This document shows, piece after piece, positions 1-12,296 of a stretch of DNA of 64,000 bases (position 1 is the first letter of the stretch; each line of letters begins with the position of its first letter). Location of the stretch: contig CM041083.1 in NCBI GenBank assembly GCA_023079485.1, forward strand, positions 110,835,554-110,899,553. The letters are read 5' to 3'. The stretch is from Archilochus colubris. Lineage: Eukaryota > Chordata > Aves > Apodiformes > Trochilidae. A program made the translations under genes and the position numbers. Under the pieces are notes generated by a model. The model saw only the letters and a list, made by a program, of their open reading frames with translations. It did not search any database and was not told the DNA's origin.

Positions 1-198
1 GTGGGAGTGGTGAGACATTGGCACAGGTTACCCAAGGAAACTGCAGCTGCTCCCTTCCTGGAAGTGTTCATGGCCAGGCTGGATGGGGCTTTGGCAACTT
101 GGTTTTGTGGAACTTGTCCCTGCCCATCCAGGGAGGTCAGAACTAGATGGTCCTTAAAGTCCTTTCCAACTCAAACCATTCTATGATTCTATGATTTT
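1..198 (+). repeat. CR1 LINE, 3' end (cut by window edge)
   Basis: The sequence follows the familiar avian CR1 3' region in order: the 'gacattggcacaggttaccca' type stretch, the 'ggatggggcttt' segment, 'aactagatggtcctt', 'tttccaactcaaaccattc' and the terminal ATTCTATG repeats at about 177-198. This is the non-coding end of a 5'-truncated non-LTR retrotransposon, and the element continues to the left outside the window. The open frame across it is incidental. Orientation is plus because the tail lies on the right. Differences from the remembered consensus suggest an old, inactive copy. Confidence 0.93.
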
Positions 199-3032
199 TG
201 ATGACTACAGCACTGTCTGCCCATCTTTTCTGTTCTAATCATCTCTGGAGACCAGCTATGTTGTCTACATAAAAATCCCCAAACAAATGTGATATAAAAT
301 GGGAACTCTGTTTACATGAATCACATTGGCACAGTCACTATTATATTGACACTGGATTTATTTGCAATAGTCAGGGCAAGTACTTCATATGTCTTCATTC
401 AGTCTCACCTACAAAAACTGCTTAAAAGAGGTGAGATGAATAGCACCTTTAAATTACTTCTTACATGATATCTGAGACACCCAGCTTTTGGATAACTCTG
501 CTTACATCAGATGACTCTCAACCAACTTTCCTTTCATTCATCCTTAATTTTCTCATCTCCAGAATGTTAACAATTTTACTGCCAAATGCCAAAGGAGTGC
601 TGTACGGATTAAGAGGGCTGAAACCTTCAGCTGAAAGTTGCCACTCATATGAAAGATATTCCTTTCCTGTTTTGTGATAAATTGAAGCTGGTTAAATGAC
701 AATGGTGCCCCAGGACACAACAAAAAACAATCCCACACCAGAGCACTTCAAAAAAGCAAATTCTCTGCAAAGAAAAAAGAAATAACTGTGAGGGCAAAGG
801 GCAACATTTTTCATCACTTTCTTCCAAATGTTTTAGATCAGTTTAACTTAAATACACAATAGTTTGAACTGGTTATTACAGAACACTATCCTTCAAGGTC
901 TTACCATCCCTAGATTGATGGGCATTGAAGACAGCAAATATGTCTGGCATATTGGATTTCTACACCATATTAGTAAGGCTGTTTCAAGATTTTCATCAAG
1001 AATGGAACCTATTAAAGTCTCTCTCACACTCTTCTGGCTTTTATAGCATGCTTTGGAGAACTGTGTGCTCTTTTTTCCTGTCCATGACCAGGAAGTCTAT
1101 AGAAAACACTTTCAACTGTTTAATTTGACCTTTCACCTCTAGGCTTTTGCCTAATCTTCAAATTTGAATAGGAGGTATAGCTGAGCTTTTTTTCCCCCTG
1201 TCTCTAAGTAACTAGGTGAATTCCTTAAGGGACCAGACACACATCTAAAATTGGGACTCTTTTGGTATTGGACTACTTTGTTAGTGGCTGTGAACAAGAA
1301 ACAGATGTGAAATATCTGTGTTTGAAACTTAGTGACCCAGAAAGACAAGGGCTAATCCAGATCATTTTAAATGAAATCTGCCACCCTTTGACCACCTTGA
1401 GATACACGCACATACTCAGGAATATCCCATCTCAGCAGACAGTAACAAATAGAAACCCTGGGGACTTTTATACATCTTTATGTTAATTATGAACTCAGAT
1501 GCAGTTCAAGATTTGAACAAAAGAAAAAAAATGGATTCCACATTCATGTTTTTTCCTGGTACCTATCAGCCTCCTTTCCATTTAGAAAGCTGTCATCCAC
1601 CACTTCTTAAGAAGTGGAGAAGAGAGAGAATGCAAAAGAAGCAACAGATGTATAATCAAAACTTTTATCTACTTAGTTTGGCTCAATCCTTGCTGGGTAT
1701 CTCACAGCATCTTATGGTAACACTGAAATAATTGCCCTTTCTTCACCAAGGACACCTAGGCTGGTACCACAGTCAGCAGAGGGTGACAGGGCAGAATTCA
1801 AAGAGCAATGGGGTGGGGGCTGATGGAGCAATTCACTAATTAGACTCCTCCATGAACTCTTTTTCTTCTGTCAAAATTATGGAGAACTTTAGGCTGGAGG
1901 AGATGCCATTCCCACCCTTGTTTCCAAACACTAAATTCACACTGCATACATATATATATGCAGTAAAAGTAAACTGCTTCCGCTGCACTCTAACTTGCTT
2001 TTCTTTTATTTTCTTTTTTTTTCTGTTGAGGATGGCAGAATATATTTAGCTGGCCTTCTTAAGTACTGAAATAATGAAAATAATAATAATAACTGAAAAA
2101 CTGTTTTGCAAGAAGGTTCAAAAAATAATTAGAAATCCTGCACTTGGAAAATGTGATAGTACATCTTCTAGGAATACTGCCGAGGTGAGGCTGTGTGATC
2201 CAAAAAGGATAAGATTCACCCATTTCTGTAACTGTCTGATATTTCTGGCTCTCTCTAGGATCCAGTAATACCATGTGCCTTCCAAGAAAAGCAATTTTAA
2301 AAAATCACTGTTAACTAACACTGGCCTGTCTTGATTCTCAGCTGTACAATTAAACTAAAAATATTTATCACCTTATTGAAGAGCAGAGCAAAGATGTTGA
2401 GGAAATAATAGCCAAAAATTCCTGTAGAGACTGCAGTTTCGTGGCTTTCTGAAGTGAGATTTCAAATGCACTACATATAAGTCTCACTTTTCTAGTGATG
2501 AACTCCCTCAATCCTCTCTTCAGCTAGATCCATGTTTGGGAGCTTCATTCTGTACCTGTAAGATCATCTGGGAAGGAGAAGGCCTTTTGTTTGGAAACTG
2601 GGTGATCCCAGCAACTGTCAGTGGCAAGCCTCTAGCCTTTGTTATTATTCAAGCAGTTTATAAAATAAATTTGCACTACCAGATTGAAATATTCCTGTGA
2701 ACTCTTCTAAAGAACTCTACAGATCAATAACCTGGTAAAGCCTGATGATAAATACCAAGTATTTCCAACACCCAAGAAATGCCATGTTGATAAAGTCCTA
2801 TCTGCTCTGCTCTCTGTATGACCATATTTCTAAATCTTGGTACATTTAGAGAAAGCATACAATAAAATTAGTTTGTTATCTTAAAAGTACTACAAGTAAA
2901 ACAAAAGAACTTGGCAATGATAAACCAAAATATTTTCTCTTGGGGACTAAATATACCCACAAGAAAGACAGCAAAGAAGTTCCCAGTTACTTTAATGGAT
3001 AAAAAACTGTGGGCATAACATGCTTATCACTG
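199..3032. other. AT-rich unique sequence, no gene recognised
   Basis: Only short open frames of about 60-85 codons occur, several overlapping each other on opposite strands (for example around 2059-2321), which is what chance frames do. A small TAA-rich run lies near 2070-2093. No CR1 tail, splice-bounded frame or RNA gene was recognised. Confidence 0.6.
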
Positions 3033-3046
3033 AAAAAAAAAAAAAA
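3033..3046. repeat. poly(A) run, 14 bp
   Basis: There are 14 uninterrupted adenines. No retroelement body is recognisable immediately upstream on the plus strand, so this may be simple low-complexity DNA rather than a retroposon tail. Confidence 0.9.
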
Positions 3047-3873
3047 GGAAGCACTGAATATAGTTAATTGCCAAGATAATTCCAACTCAGAGTTTTTACA
3101 GACCTAAGATTTGTCATCAACATGATAATCTTTTAGCCCATATCTAGAGAACTTTTTCAGTTACATATTGTTTTAAGAAAAATAAAGACAATGTGCTGCT
3201 TACACCAACAGGGATGGAAAAACTCATTCTGCTTTAATGGAACTAAGGTTTTTTCCTTCTGATAATTGAACAAGCTTATACATTATCACAGCTTGTTGCA
3301 AACTGGAAATTCTGAGTTTCAAAGATCTCTAAGTAAATCAAGCTACAAGACATAAGTACTTTCCAATAACAAAAAATGAGCAGAAGTTAAAACAAGGAGG
3401 GAACCAATAATTGATAGGATTTAATGCATGATTTAAGGTCCAGGAAAGAATCCCTACAGCCTTATCCTACTATGAAAGACTTGCCAGACATGTGTGAGAA
3501 ACTTGCTACAACATGTGTGTTGAATTACCTTGGTGGCCTGTGACTTTCCCAACAATTCACTATTAACTGGGATCCAGTAAAAGAGAAATGAAATTTTGTA
3601 TGCATCATTAGTCTTCTATAATGGGGCACTTACTCTAAAAAGGATCTGTGTTTTAGGCTCTGCCCTAGAAGACGCCAAACTTTTCCAGTTCACGTCACTT
3701 AACTTCATGGGGTATCTACACCTCTATCTTCTCCAGAGACTGAATCAACTGAAACATAACAGTTTAAACTCTCTGGGTCCATGCAGGTACCCAAATGCCA
3801 GGCAGCCAAGCCTAAATGCAATGAAAAATGCACCCAGTGCATCACAAAACGCTCCTTCCACCTTTCCCTTGAC

Positions 3874-3914
3874 AGGCACACAACTTCCCATGGTAGGCAC
3901 ACAACTTGTCTCTC
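3874..3914. repeat. Imperfect 21-bp tandem duplication
   Basis: The string aggcacacaactt occurs at 3874-3886 and again at 3895-3907, a spacing of exactly 21 bp. The remainder of each unit has diverged. Confidence 0.75.
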
Positions 3915-4315
3915 TCACTTGCTCTCTCTCCCTGCTGACCTGCACAACCTCATGGAAAGAGAAATATCCTCAGCTGGTTATCCTCCAGCTCTCAAGCCCT
4001 CTACAGAATGGACAGAGAGCTCTGTTTCCTTAAGAAATCTGGACAGAGGAGTTCTTGAGACTTGAGGACAAACCCGTCCCAGACTGTCCCTTGAGTCAAA
4101 TCTGTCTCTACACTGAATGGCTGCCTCAGTGGAGGGCTGATCCTCTTTTCAGCCATAAAGTTGTAACCAGTATCCCATATACAATCCTATTGTAACAACC
4201 AAGGGAATCAAGGTGAAAATTTTGTTTGACATGGACATTGAGTATTTGTTATGAGGAGAGGGGAGGAGACATACTATTCATGTCATTGTCATTTTTTTAA
4301 TAATTTGGCATCTAA

Positions 4316-4393
4316 AAAAGGAAACAGGAAAATAAAAAGAGAATGAGAACGGGAACTGGAATGGGAATGGGAAAGAGAAAGTAGGAAATTCTC
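4316..4393. repeat. Purine-rich GGAATG/GAAA low-complexity tract
   Basis: The plus strand is almost entirely A and G for about 75 bp and contains repeated gggaatg and gaga units. It is a degenerate simple repeat. Confidence 0.8.
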
Positions 4394-5217
4394 CTTAGAC
4401 TACAAAGAAATGAAGATTTATGTTTGCTTTTAGTGTTAATATTTCAGTTTTTCCACTCTTAAGTTCAACAAAGGACACTACTGGTACCTGAAGTGACCTA
4501 ATGGTCACTTTACAACTCTAACTCTTGGATTTTTTTTTTTAATAGTATCATTTTGGATTTGAAAATAACAGCACAGATGTGAATTTCAGTCCTGCATACA
4601 CTCATATATGAGCTTAGCTTTACACAACTGAACACTACATTCTCATCAAATTCAGGGAAGACTACATAAAATTTCAGAAAGGAATTCGTGGGTATGGTTT
4701 TGCAGGCTTGGGACTTTATTTTTTTATATTTTTACTTTTTCTGAGAACTTTCATTCTAGCTGTAACTGAGACTCTGTTCATGCCTTCTCATATTGTAGGC
4801 ACAAATGCTGGAAGGCACTGGTTTGGATGTCCAGTGTAGATCAGTCAGCTGCAAGATTTACCAGTGTGATCAGACATTCAGAGTTTTAGGAGACCTAAAC
4901 TACAAGTGAAAAAGATGCAGGCAATTTCCAGAAAACCTGAACTTTCTCATCATATGTGGAAAACAAATAGTCTTCAGCAGGCATTTTTTAGACATGAGAT
5001 TGGCAATGGGCTGACCAAAAATATAATTAGTGTTTATTAAAGTGATGTTTGATAAACAGTTCTGTATGGATGACCTTCCTACCTTAAGCTGCTGGCACTA
5101 CTGTTAGGTCCAGTACTTCCCAGGTATTAACTCACTGCATCAACATTCTTTGCCAGCTAGCTACAGGTATTTAAGATGTCCATGTGGTTTAATACCCTTT
5201 TACTGAGGCACAGCACT

Positions 5218-5260
5218 TGTTCCAACCCGGCTAATTCTATGATTCTATGATTCTATGATT
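5218..5260 (+). repeat. CR1 LINE 3' tail, very short copy
   Basis: A ttccaaccc segment is followed by a short spacer and then three ATTCTATG-type units, the end of a CR1 element on the plus strand. Sequence upstream of about 5215 does not clearly match CR1, so this is either an extremely 5'-truncated insertion or an old copy whose body has decayed. Confidence 0.8.
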
Positions 5261-6583
5261 CCTCTCCAAGGCCAAGCTGCAGTTCCAATATGGCAAACAG
5301 CTCTGTGTTTCCACCACAGTTTGGTGCAACTGTGTTTCTTTATGGGCAAGGCAGTAAACTTGACAAAGAATGCAGTTTGAGGACATTTAGTAGCTCGAGA
5401 CAAACTTGTTGAGTAGTTTTGCCCAGTACAAAAATACCAGTGTGCTTTGAAAACACTGGACATTCCCCGGAGCAGATATTTGAAGCAATTTTAATGCTTG
5501 TTTACAGGGTATTTGTCATGAAAGCAAAAGAAGAACAAGGCATGAATCTCCATGTTTTTCAAGGAGGGAAAGCTGCCCCTCTTTGCTCCACACCAGCCCA
5601 GCATGTGCCCAAGCACAGACTCAGATCACCCCCATCCCTGGCCAACAGGACTTGCCTTCACCCCAGACAGCAGCTTCATCCTTCAGGCACTCACTCACTC
5701 CCCAGCTCAGCCTCTCTCTTGCTCTTTAATTTTCCTGAGCAGAGAAAGAATTTCAAGCAACTGAACTACTATACAACATTTGGTCAGATGTTTCCCTGGA
5801 TCGGAACCTTCAGTCCACCGGGTTCTGCATGTCAGCCCCAGGTTGGGAGGGAGGGGAAGGTTGGGAAAGCTTTGTTTGCCACTGGAGTACAAATAACAGA
5901 CAAGAAGAAGTCATAAAAGAACACATTTCTCTCAACGTTATGTTTGTGTAGGCTTTGCTCAAGCCAAGCATATGCAGAACCAAAGCTGTGAATCTGCCAA
6001 TATCACAAATATGATCCAAGCAAGTCCATCGAGATACTGCCAGCCACACATCTCTCTCCATGAGGAAAGAATTTGGAATGAATTATTTGACAGAGAATCA
6101 TATAATTGCAGCATCAAAAGTTATAGTAAATGGCTCTAATCAACTGCCAAGAAGTGGGGTATTTTTCTGGCTTGAGCTTCTAATAGAAAAATAAAAAATG
6201 CAAGAAGTTATAGCAAGTCTTATGTTACTGAGCTGTCATTCTAGAAATTGTCCTTTAGAAAAATATTGAAAAATATATAACAAATAAAATGATACTTGTT
6301 AGTTCAAGTAAGGTTGGAACAAGGAGATTGCTTTTGCAAGCTTCCTACACTAAACAACAGAACTTTGTGCTCTATGAATAGCCAGATTCATACATGGTAA
6401 TTTATGTTATTAATTTTAAAGACTGCACAAAAGAAGTAAAAACAGTTGACTTTTCAATTACAATGATGATGTTAGTGTGTTCAGCTCTTAACAAAATACT
6501 TAGCTGCTAAGGGTGAAATTTCATTTGAAGGATTTTCTCCCTCAGGATAGCTTTCTTCTAGTGGGGTTTTTCTGCTACAGTTA
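5261..6583. other. Unique sequence, no gene recognised
   Basis: The longest frame (5419-5916 plus, 165 codons) is rich in Ser, Pro and His because the DNA is C-rich. It shows no domain signature, and both strands are open over part of it, so it is not called as a gene. No known repeat was recognised. Confidence 0.55.
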
Positions 6584-6640
6584 CTGGGGTTTTTTGTTTG
6601 TTGTTGCTTTGTTGTGTTGGGGTTTTTTTATTTATTTAAG
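6584..6640. repeat. G/T-rich low-complexity tract
   Basis: Runs of ggggttttt and ttgttg units make up this stretch. It is the complementary-strand counterpart of the A/C-rich (AAACCCC-like) tracts found elsewhere in the window. Confidence 0.75.
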
Positions 6641-6913
6641 TTGTTCTGCCCTTTTCAAGCTGAAATATCTACAGATTAAAATATATCATATGCATTAAAA
6701 TACTTTATGGATATTATATAAATAAATCCATGATCTAGTCACCATGCTGTTTCAGGCTTCCATCTCGTTTATTACATTGTGATTTCCTGGCCAAGACATG
6801 GAAAGAACCCCCTTCCTCAAATAATTAGGATGTACTAAGGAAATGCAAAGGATACATGAGAGTGACAAACATCCTTATGGACTGGATAAACTAGGCTAAA
6901 CTTCCACTTTTGA

Positions 6914-7168
6914 AATCACAGAATCATCATGGTTGGAAAAGGCATCGAAGATAACCTAGTCTGACCACCTACCCACAGAAAAATACCATGTCCACTAGAG
7001 CATGTCCTGTGTCATGTTCCTGAAATGTCATGTATACACATTTTTTTTTAATAAGTCCACAGATGGTGACTCCACCACTTCCCTGGACAACCTGTTCCAA
7101 TGCCTGACTACTCAGTAAGGAAATTCTTCTTAACATCTAGTTTAAACCTCCCCTGGTATAACTTCAAT
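6914..7168 (-). repeat. CR1 LINE 3' fragment, minus strand
   Basis: Read on the plus strand this begins with aatcacagaatcat and ggttggaaaaggcatcga, then passes through ccatgtccactagagcatgtcc, gatggtgactccaccacttcc, aacctgttccaatgcctgac, and ends near taaacctcccctgg. That is the reverse complement of a CR1 3' region in the correct order. It is 5'-truncated, inactive and moderately diverged, with a T-run expansion near 7042. Confidence 0.93.
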
Positions 7169-7233
7169 GTGAGTACACGAGCCCAGTCTGTATTCACAAA
7201 GGGGGTTACCTGCACTAATTTAAGAAATCAAGA

Positions 7234-7432
7234 GTCACAGAATCGTAGAATTTTCAGGCTTGGAAGGGACCTTTAAGATCATCCAGTTTCAAAACCCCTG
7301 CCATGGGCAGGGTCACCTCCCACTAGATCAGGTTGCTCAGAGCCCTCTTCAGCCTGGCCTAAAAAACTTCCAGAGATGGGGCTTCCACTACCTCTCTGGG
7401 AAACCTGCTTCAGCTTCTTCAGCTTCTTATGG
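7234..7432 (-). repeat. Second CR1 LINE 3' fragment, minus strand
   Basis: The segment starts tcacagaatcgtagaattttcaggcttggaagggacc and continues through ctgccatgggcagggtcacctcccactagatcaggttgc and cagagatggggcttccactacctc, again reverse-complement CR1. It differs from the neighbouring copy at 6914-7168 in diagnostic segments (gccatgggcaggg versus the ccatgtccactagagcatg type). It therefore appears to be an independent insertion of another CR1 subtype rather than a duplication. Confidence 0.93.
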
Positions 7433-9717
7433 GCACTTCCCATGTAAGTGCTCTTGCAGAAAGGGCAGCTGACCAATGATATCAAAGCAGCAAACTAAAA
7501 GTGAAGGAAACTTGTGGTTTCTTTATGACTCCAAGATGAATTCTTTTATCAGATTAACCACTTCTGAAATCATCCGGCATGTCTAACATACTCAAGGGAC
7601 AGCCAGGATATGGTCTAAGGCAATGCAGGATCTGACTCAGGAGAACATCTTCATTCAGGAAGGACATGTAATTTTATGTTTCACTTTAAGCACATGCTTG
7701 AATCCTACTAGAATTGGTGAAATTTAAGATCATCCTCAAAGTTATGCATGGACTTTGGTAATTCCCTGAATCTAAGGTCAGTAGACAAAGGCAGGTAACT
7801 TTTTCTCCTTGCTATGGAGAAACCAGTGGAAGAACAAACAACCCAGACTGGGTTGTAATAGAATTTCAGTTACTACTAATCAAATTTCTAGAAGAAGAAG
7901 AAGAAAATCTAAGCCAATGGGACTAGAAACTGGTATCCTGCCTAAAGTCACAACATCATCCCTGTGTCCAGCATTGAAAGGAGAGCAAAAGAGAGACACA
8001 CTGTGCTGCCACAAGGTGATTTGTTGGAGTTATTCGATCACACCCATCAATCTGCTGTGTCCTGTTACCCCTTTCACCTCTGAGCAGAGTTAAAATTGCC
8101 ATTGCAACATGGGCCAAGGCCCATTCTGTGCTGAGACTGATATCTCTGAAACCAGGGTGTGCCCTAAGGCACCAGAACCTCTCAAGGTCTGGCCATGGGA
8201 GAGCCACAGCTGAGGGCCCTGACAAATGGAAAATCCATCACTGCTTCATAAAATCCAGAGTTATAAAGGAGAACATTTTGTTGAAAAATACTCAGGTCTG
8301 ACACAGGCTTGGACAACCTCCAACAGAAGAGCAAATCAGGTAATCAAATACATGGAAGAGAGAAGAAAAGCTCATAGAAATGTCCAAGTAAGGGAACAAA
8401 TTCACCTAAAATTGTCCGAATATGAAAACAGTCATTGCATATGTAGTATGGATATCACATGGATATTTTGGCATCATACAAAAATGAGCTTATTTTAGGA
8501 AATAATTTCTTATCTGGTTGTGCTAAAGAAGAAACACTGATCATGCTAAAGCACATTATTTCTTGAGAAGAAAAGTTCCTGTTTGAAATGTTTTTAGCTA
8601 AGTGCAACTGATCAGGGCTCTGTGCTGTCCATATGCAAGACCAGCTGACGAAACCACTCCTGAGCATTGATGCTTAGATTCAGAGTTTTCAGTCCACTAC
8701 TTCAGAGTGGACATTTGTGTCTTTGTGGGACTGAACATAATTCTGCATTCAAATCCATGGGGTAGCAAAACCTGGTTGTAATTTACGGATCTTGCATTTT
8801 AGTTTGAGCACAGAACAAATAAATCCAGACAGCAACCTGCCTCCAAGGAGAAAATTCAAGGCCAAGGAAGCAACTGAAAACAAAACATAACAGTGTGAAT
8901 CTGCACTGTTATTAAACTGTGTGAAATTCTATGCCTGGGGCTGCAGTGTGTTGCTGTCAGCAGTGCTATGCCTACACCCTGGGGTTGTGTGCTGCTGTCA
9001 GCAGTAGTACTCCACAAGCACCATTTCCATCCAGACCTTCCTGAGGAGACAACTGATGCAACCTGGAAACTAAAACAGAATCATGAAACTCTCGGGCCAA
9101 AACTATTCCACTTGCAGCTCTCAGAGGGAGGATGCTGCTCTTTCGTTCTGCCCCACTGCTCCACTCCTAGTAATTGCAGAGGATGATTGCATGGCTATTT
9201 CAGAAGTACTACAGGCTAAGGGTGGGAGAAGGGTACATGTGGCAGAAGGATTGGCCACCACTTTGTGCTTGAGGGCAGCAGAGCTGTTATAGTAGAAAGA
9301 GTATTGGTTAATAGTTCCATTAACTCTTTTCACACCTTCTGTGGATAGAGGAGGAGATGTCTTTACATGAAAGTGAAGAATTGAAGAATTGCTGTCTTGA
9401 GTGAGAGACAACTCAAACCATCTCTTCCAAAGTGCTGAACAAAGTAATGTATGATACAAAAAGGATGGAAAGGAATGTTGTTAGAAGGTTGTTTCCCTAA
9501 CTGATTTTATCAGAATTGCTTTATATCATGCTTAGGGGTCAAAATTTATGGAAAGCATGTTGGGAAAAACAGTGGTGGTGTGGGAATTAAAACAGCAGAT
9601 TGTCTTCCTAAAAAATATATAGCCAAGACTTGTTTTCTAAAATAATTGCATTATCAGCATAGAGTTAGACTCTCAGATTCTGATCACTTTGGTTATGGTG
9701 CATCAGACATGCACAGA
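7433..9717. other. Unique sequence, no gene recognised
   Basis: Contents are a short GAA run at 7891-7906 and an imperfect tandem duplication near 8934-9009 listed separately. An open frame at 8226-8498 (plus, 90 codons) has a basic, helical-looking composition, but no family is recognised. Nothing else stands out. Confidence 0.5.
8934..9009. repeat. Imperfect tandem duplication, period about 43 bp
   Basis: A cctggggctgcagtgtgttg segment followed by gctgtcagcagt at 8934-8970 is echoed by ccctggggttgtgtgctgctgtcagcagt from about 8977. Shared blocks are cctgggg.tg and gctgtcagcagt. Confidence 0.6.
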
Positions 9718-9782
9718 CCAAAAAACCAAAATAAAACCAAAGAAACAACAAACAAGCAAAAAAACCCCAAACAACCAAAACC
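9718..9782. repeat. A/C-rich low-complexity tract (AAACC-like)
   Basis: The plus strand has almost no T or G for 65 bp and consists of aaacc, caaa and aaaccccaaa units. Similar tracts recur at 12236, 15550, 31306, 47924 and 53604. Confidence 0.85.
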
Positions 9783-11239
9783 TTCCCTGAAGGGGTTTCT
9801 GAAGATTCCTTTTATAGTGGAAGACAACCTTGGTTGCAGAGAACCTATATCCACCTCAGAAAGCAAGAGCAGCAATCCTAAGAGACCATTTCAAGTTGTG
9901 TTGCCCCCCACCCAAGTGAGCACAAGGCCACCCAGGTGAGCAGGAAAGCAATATTCTTTCTCTGCCAGCTCTGCAGAGTAGCTGTTACTGAGCCTTTGCC
10001 TCTTCAAAATATATGATGGAAAGCCTAATCTCATAATAAGAAGCCTAATACCATGCAAGCTGTTGGTTCCCTTGTGGGAGTCAACTTTCATTAACACCAG
10101 CTCCTGGGGAGGATGCTATATGTTGTTCTCAGATTCAGTGGGATCCCAGAGCTCTGCTTCACGGAATAATAACGAAGTACAAGGATATTTGCCAAGATAA
10201 GATGGCACTATTTTTTATCCAGTGAAGTCAATACAGAAAATAGTTTTCAAGAAATGATCACACTCACTCTTCTCCACATCAGCACAAAAAGGTCTCCAGT
10301 TTGACACTTGAGAAGAGATGAAATTAGCTGAAGGACTCAAGTCCTAGGGTTTTGAAAGAAGCACAAAACACATGACAACAACAACGCACAATAAAGACCA
10401 ATTTTCCAAGAGTAAACAGCACCCTACAGTCTTCTCTGGCAAAGAATGGAAACCGGTGGTTAGCGAGCAGTTTGGGGAAGTAATAATGAAAATTAATAAA
10501 GTTAATTTAAAAGGATTTGCTAATGGGAAAGTCCATTTCTGTGCTGGTAGAAGGATATGAACATCTGTGAAAAAGTTAGGGCCAACTTAATGGAGGACAG
10601 CTTAGAATAAATGTTTTGAAGAAAACACTGGAGGAGGTAGCTTTCTGTATTACAATCTCCATTTTATCCAACCTTCAGGAAAGGTCATTGAATTAATCAA
10701 AAGCTTTTTTTCTTTGGGTAGACGCCCAAATGTACATACCGTCAAGATCTGGTGCACAGAAATAATTTGAAACAAATCTTCTAAAAAAGGTTTTGAAGAT
10801 GCTTGCCAGTAGAACATTGTGCCTCACAGCTATAATATCAGAAAAAGCCATTCAATTTAAATTAATATATTTGGCCAGACAGCTATATTAAAATTCTTGT
10901 TGTTTTTTCTGTTATAATGGTAGCCTGTGGTATGACTAGCCCTCTTCAAAAATCTGTATCGTTATTGCCTTTCTCTTGCCTAGGGTGCATCATATGTTTT
11001 TCATTTTGATGAGCTGCATTGCACTACCTCATTAAAACAAACACTTATGCAAAACAAAAGCCTGTGTATCAATCACAGTGCGGGGCATGTAAGCCAGCTT
11101 TGAAGACTGCAGTGTTTCAAAAGCCTGTTTCAAAGGAGAACTTCCGACGACCCAGCTCCGCTTGTGTGTAACATTTGCGGATGGTGTCAAGCACAGTGGG
11201 TGCTTCCTTAGCCCCTGCAAACAAACAAGGGAGCTTCAA
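9783..11239. other. Unique sequence with one AT-rich block, no gene recognised
   Basis: A consensus-like splice donor (CCCAG|GTGAGC) occurs near 9934-9945, but no convincing upstream acceptor or coding frame accompanies it. The AT-rich block at about 10440-10560 is listed separately as a weak regulatory candidate. Confidence 0.5.
10440..10560. promoter_or_regulatory. Possible noncoding regulatory element (weak)
   Basis: The block contains gaaaattaataaagttaatt followed by gctaatggg: several TAAT/ATTA homeodomain cores within 50 bp in otherwise non-repetitive sequence. This is inferred from motif density alone; conservation cannot be tested here. Confidence 0.2.
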
Positions 11240-11510
11240 AAACGATGTCAGCTGCAGCTGCAAAGCATGCAGAAGTGCAGTGCTGGCTTGAGGGTGGAAG
11301 GGACAGGTGGGGAGGGACAAGATGGGGGTGTCTGCCCACCATCCAGGGGGAGCAGCAGCCGCGCCCCAAAGCCGTAGGGGTGGCTGGGCAGGCACTGCTG
11401 GACAGCTCCACTTCTCCTCCAGGACACCCAACACCCACCAGGGACAACCCTGCCCAGGGCCTCCCTCCTCCTGCAGGCCTCTGCTTCTTCTGGGAAAACA
11501 TCTTCTTCTG
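11240..11510. other. GC-rich block, nature unknown
   Basis: GC content is visibly higher than the flanks, with G-rich and C-rich runs and a few CpGs (for example in agccgcgcccc near 11360). All frames on both strands stay open for long distances, which follows from low stop-codon frequency in GC-rich DNA. The overlapping open frames are therefore not called as genes. It could be an old exon, a GC-rich repeat remnant or a regulatory block. Confidence 0.4.
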
Positions 11511-11554
11511 TGCCCAAAGTATCTTTGGGAGAAGCAGGACTGCATTCTGTATGA

Positions 11555-11571
11555 TTTTTTTTTTTTTTTTT
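11555..11571. repeat. poly(T) run, 17 bp
   Basis: There are seventeen consecutive thymines. On the minus strand this is a poly(A) run with the GC-rich block on its downstream side. No retrogene body was recognised. Confidence 0.9.
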
Positions 11572-12235
11572 GTGGTTAATTTTCAGTGACTGCTTTCAGC
11601 TGACATTATTTCTGCCTTTAAAAATGGATGGTTCCCCCTCATGTAAAGGGAGCTTTGGATAAATAGCTTAAATGGAGATGTTGCAGACATCTGAAATTGG
11701 GTGAGATGAAGTCTACCAAAAAAAAATAAAAATAAAGCTGAGATATGTGACTTTTCTATGTATACATTTTTTTGGTGGCTTGTTTAAAAAAAGTGAAGTG
11801 CCACAGTTGATGTTTTTTATCCAAATCCCTCAAGCTGTTTACAAGGCAAATTACATCACAGCTACCACTAGCTTAACAAAGTTTACATCAGCTAGATTTT
11901 GGAAGATCATCAAGATGTTACAGTATCTCAGTGATTATCGTGGTTTTGTATAATGTATTCCTCATGCTAATGCTTTTTCCCTTTCTTCACAGAGAGTATT
12001 GCATGATGCAGAGAAAAAGAAAGACAATTAAACTCATTAAGCACATTTCTCCAGAGATGGAAACTCCAGGGAAAGAATTGTCACATGAATCTGTCCTTTT
12101 CAAAGAGGATTTTTAATTCATATTACTTCATAAATGTAAGCAGACTGAATTCCATTTCCTTTTTGCAAATACCCTTTACAATTACTGAATAGATTGAGCA
12201 TATTCAATTAAAATTGCTACTGTTTACAGAATCTT
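11572..12235. other. Unique AT-rich sequence, no gene recognised
   Basis: A consensus-like acceptor (ccctttcttcacag near 11979-11992) precedes an open frame that runs to about 12116. No matching donor or protein family is seen, so no exon is called. Confidence 0.5.
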
Positions 12236-12296
12236 AAGAAAAAAAAGAAAAGAGAAACAACAGCAACAAAAAAACCCCAAAACAAAACAGGAAAAT
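12236..12296. repeat. A-rich low-complexity tract with AAACCCC units
   Basis: The 61 bp are dominated by A with aagaaa, acaacag and aaaaccccaaaacaaaacagg. It belongs to the same class as the tract at 9718-9782. Confidence 0.85.

Larger units (their letters stand above)
3047..5217. other. Unique sequence with small repeats, no gene recognised
   Basis: Two overlapping plus-strand open frames (3596-4033 and 3781-4065) lie in different frames over the same C-rich DNA, so neither is persuasive as a gene. A perfect 8-bp inverted repeat (AACAAGCT/AGCTTGTT) occurs at 3269-3276 and 3290-3297. A 21-bp direct duplication and a purine-rich tract inside the stretch are listed separately. Confidence 0.55.

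Noticed and set aside
3596..4065. Two overlapping plus-strand frames of 145 and 94 codons
   Set aside because: Different frames of the same strand are both open and a tandem duplication lies inside. Neither translation looks like a known protein.
5419..5916. 165-codon plus-strand open frame
   Set aside because: Its Ser/Pro/His-rich composition follows from C-rich DNA, antisense frames overlap it, and no family motif or splice context is seen.
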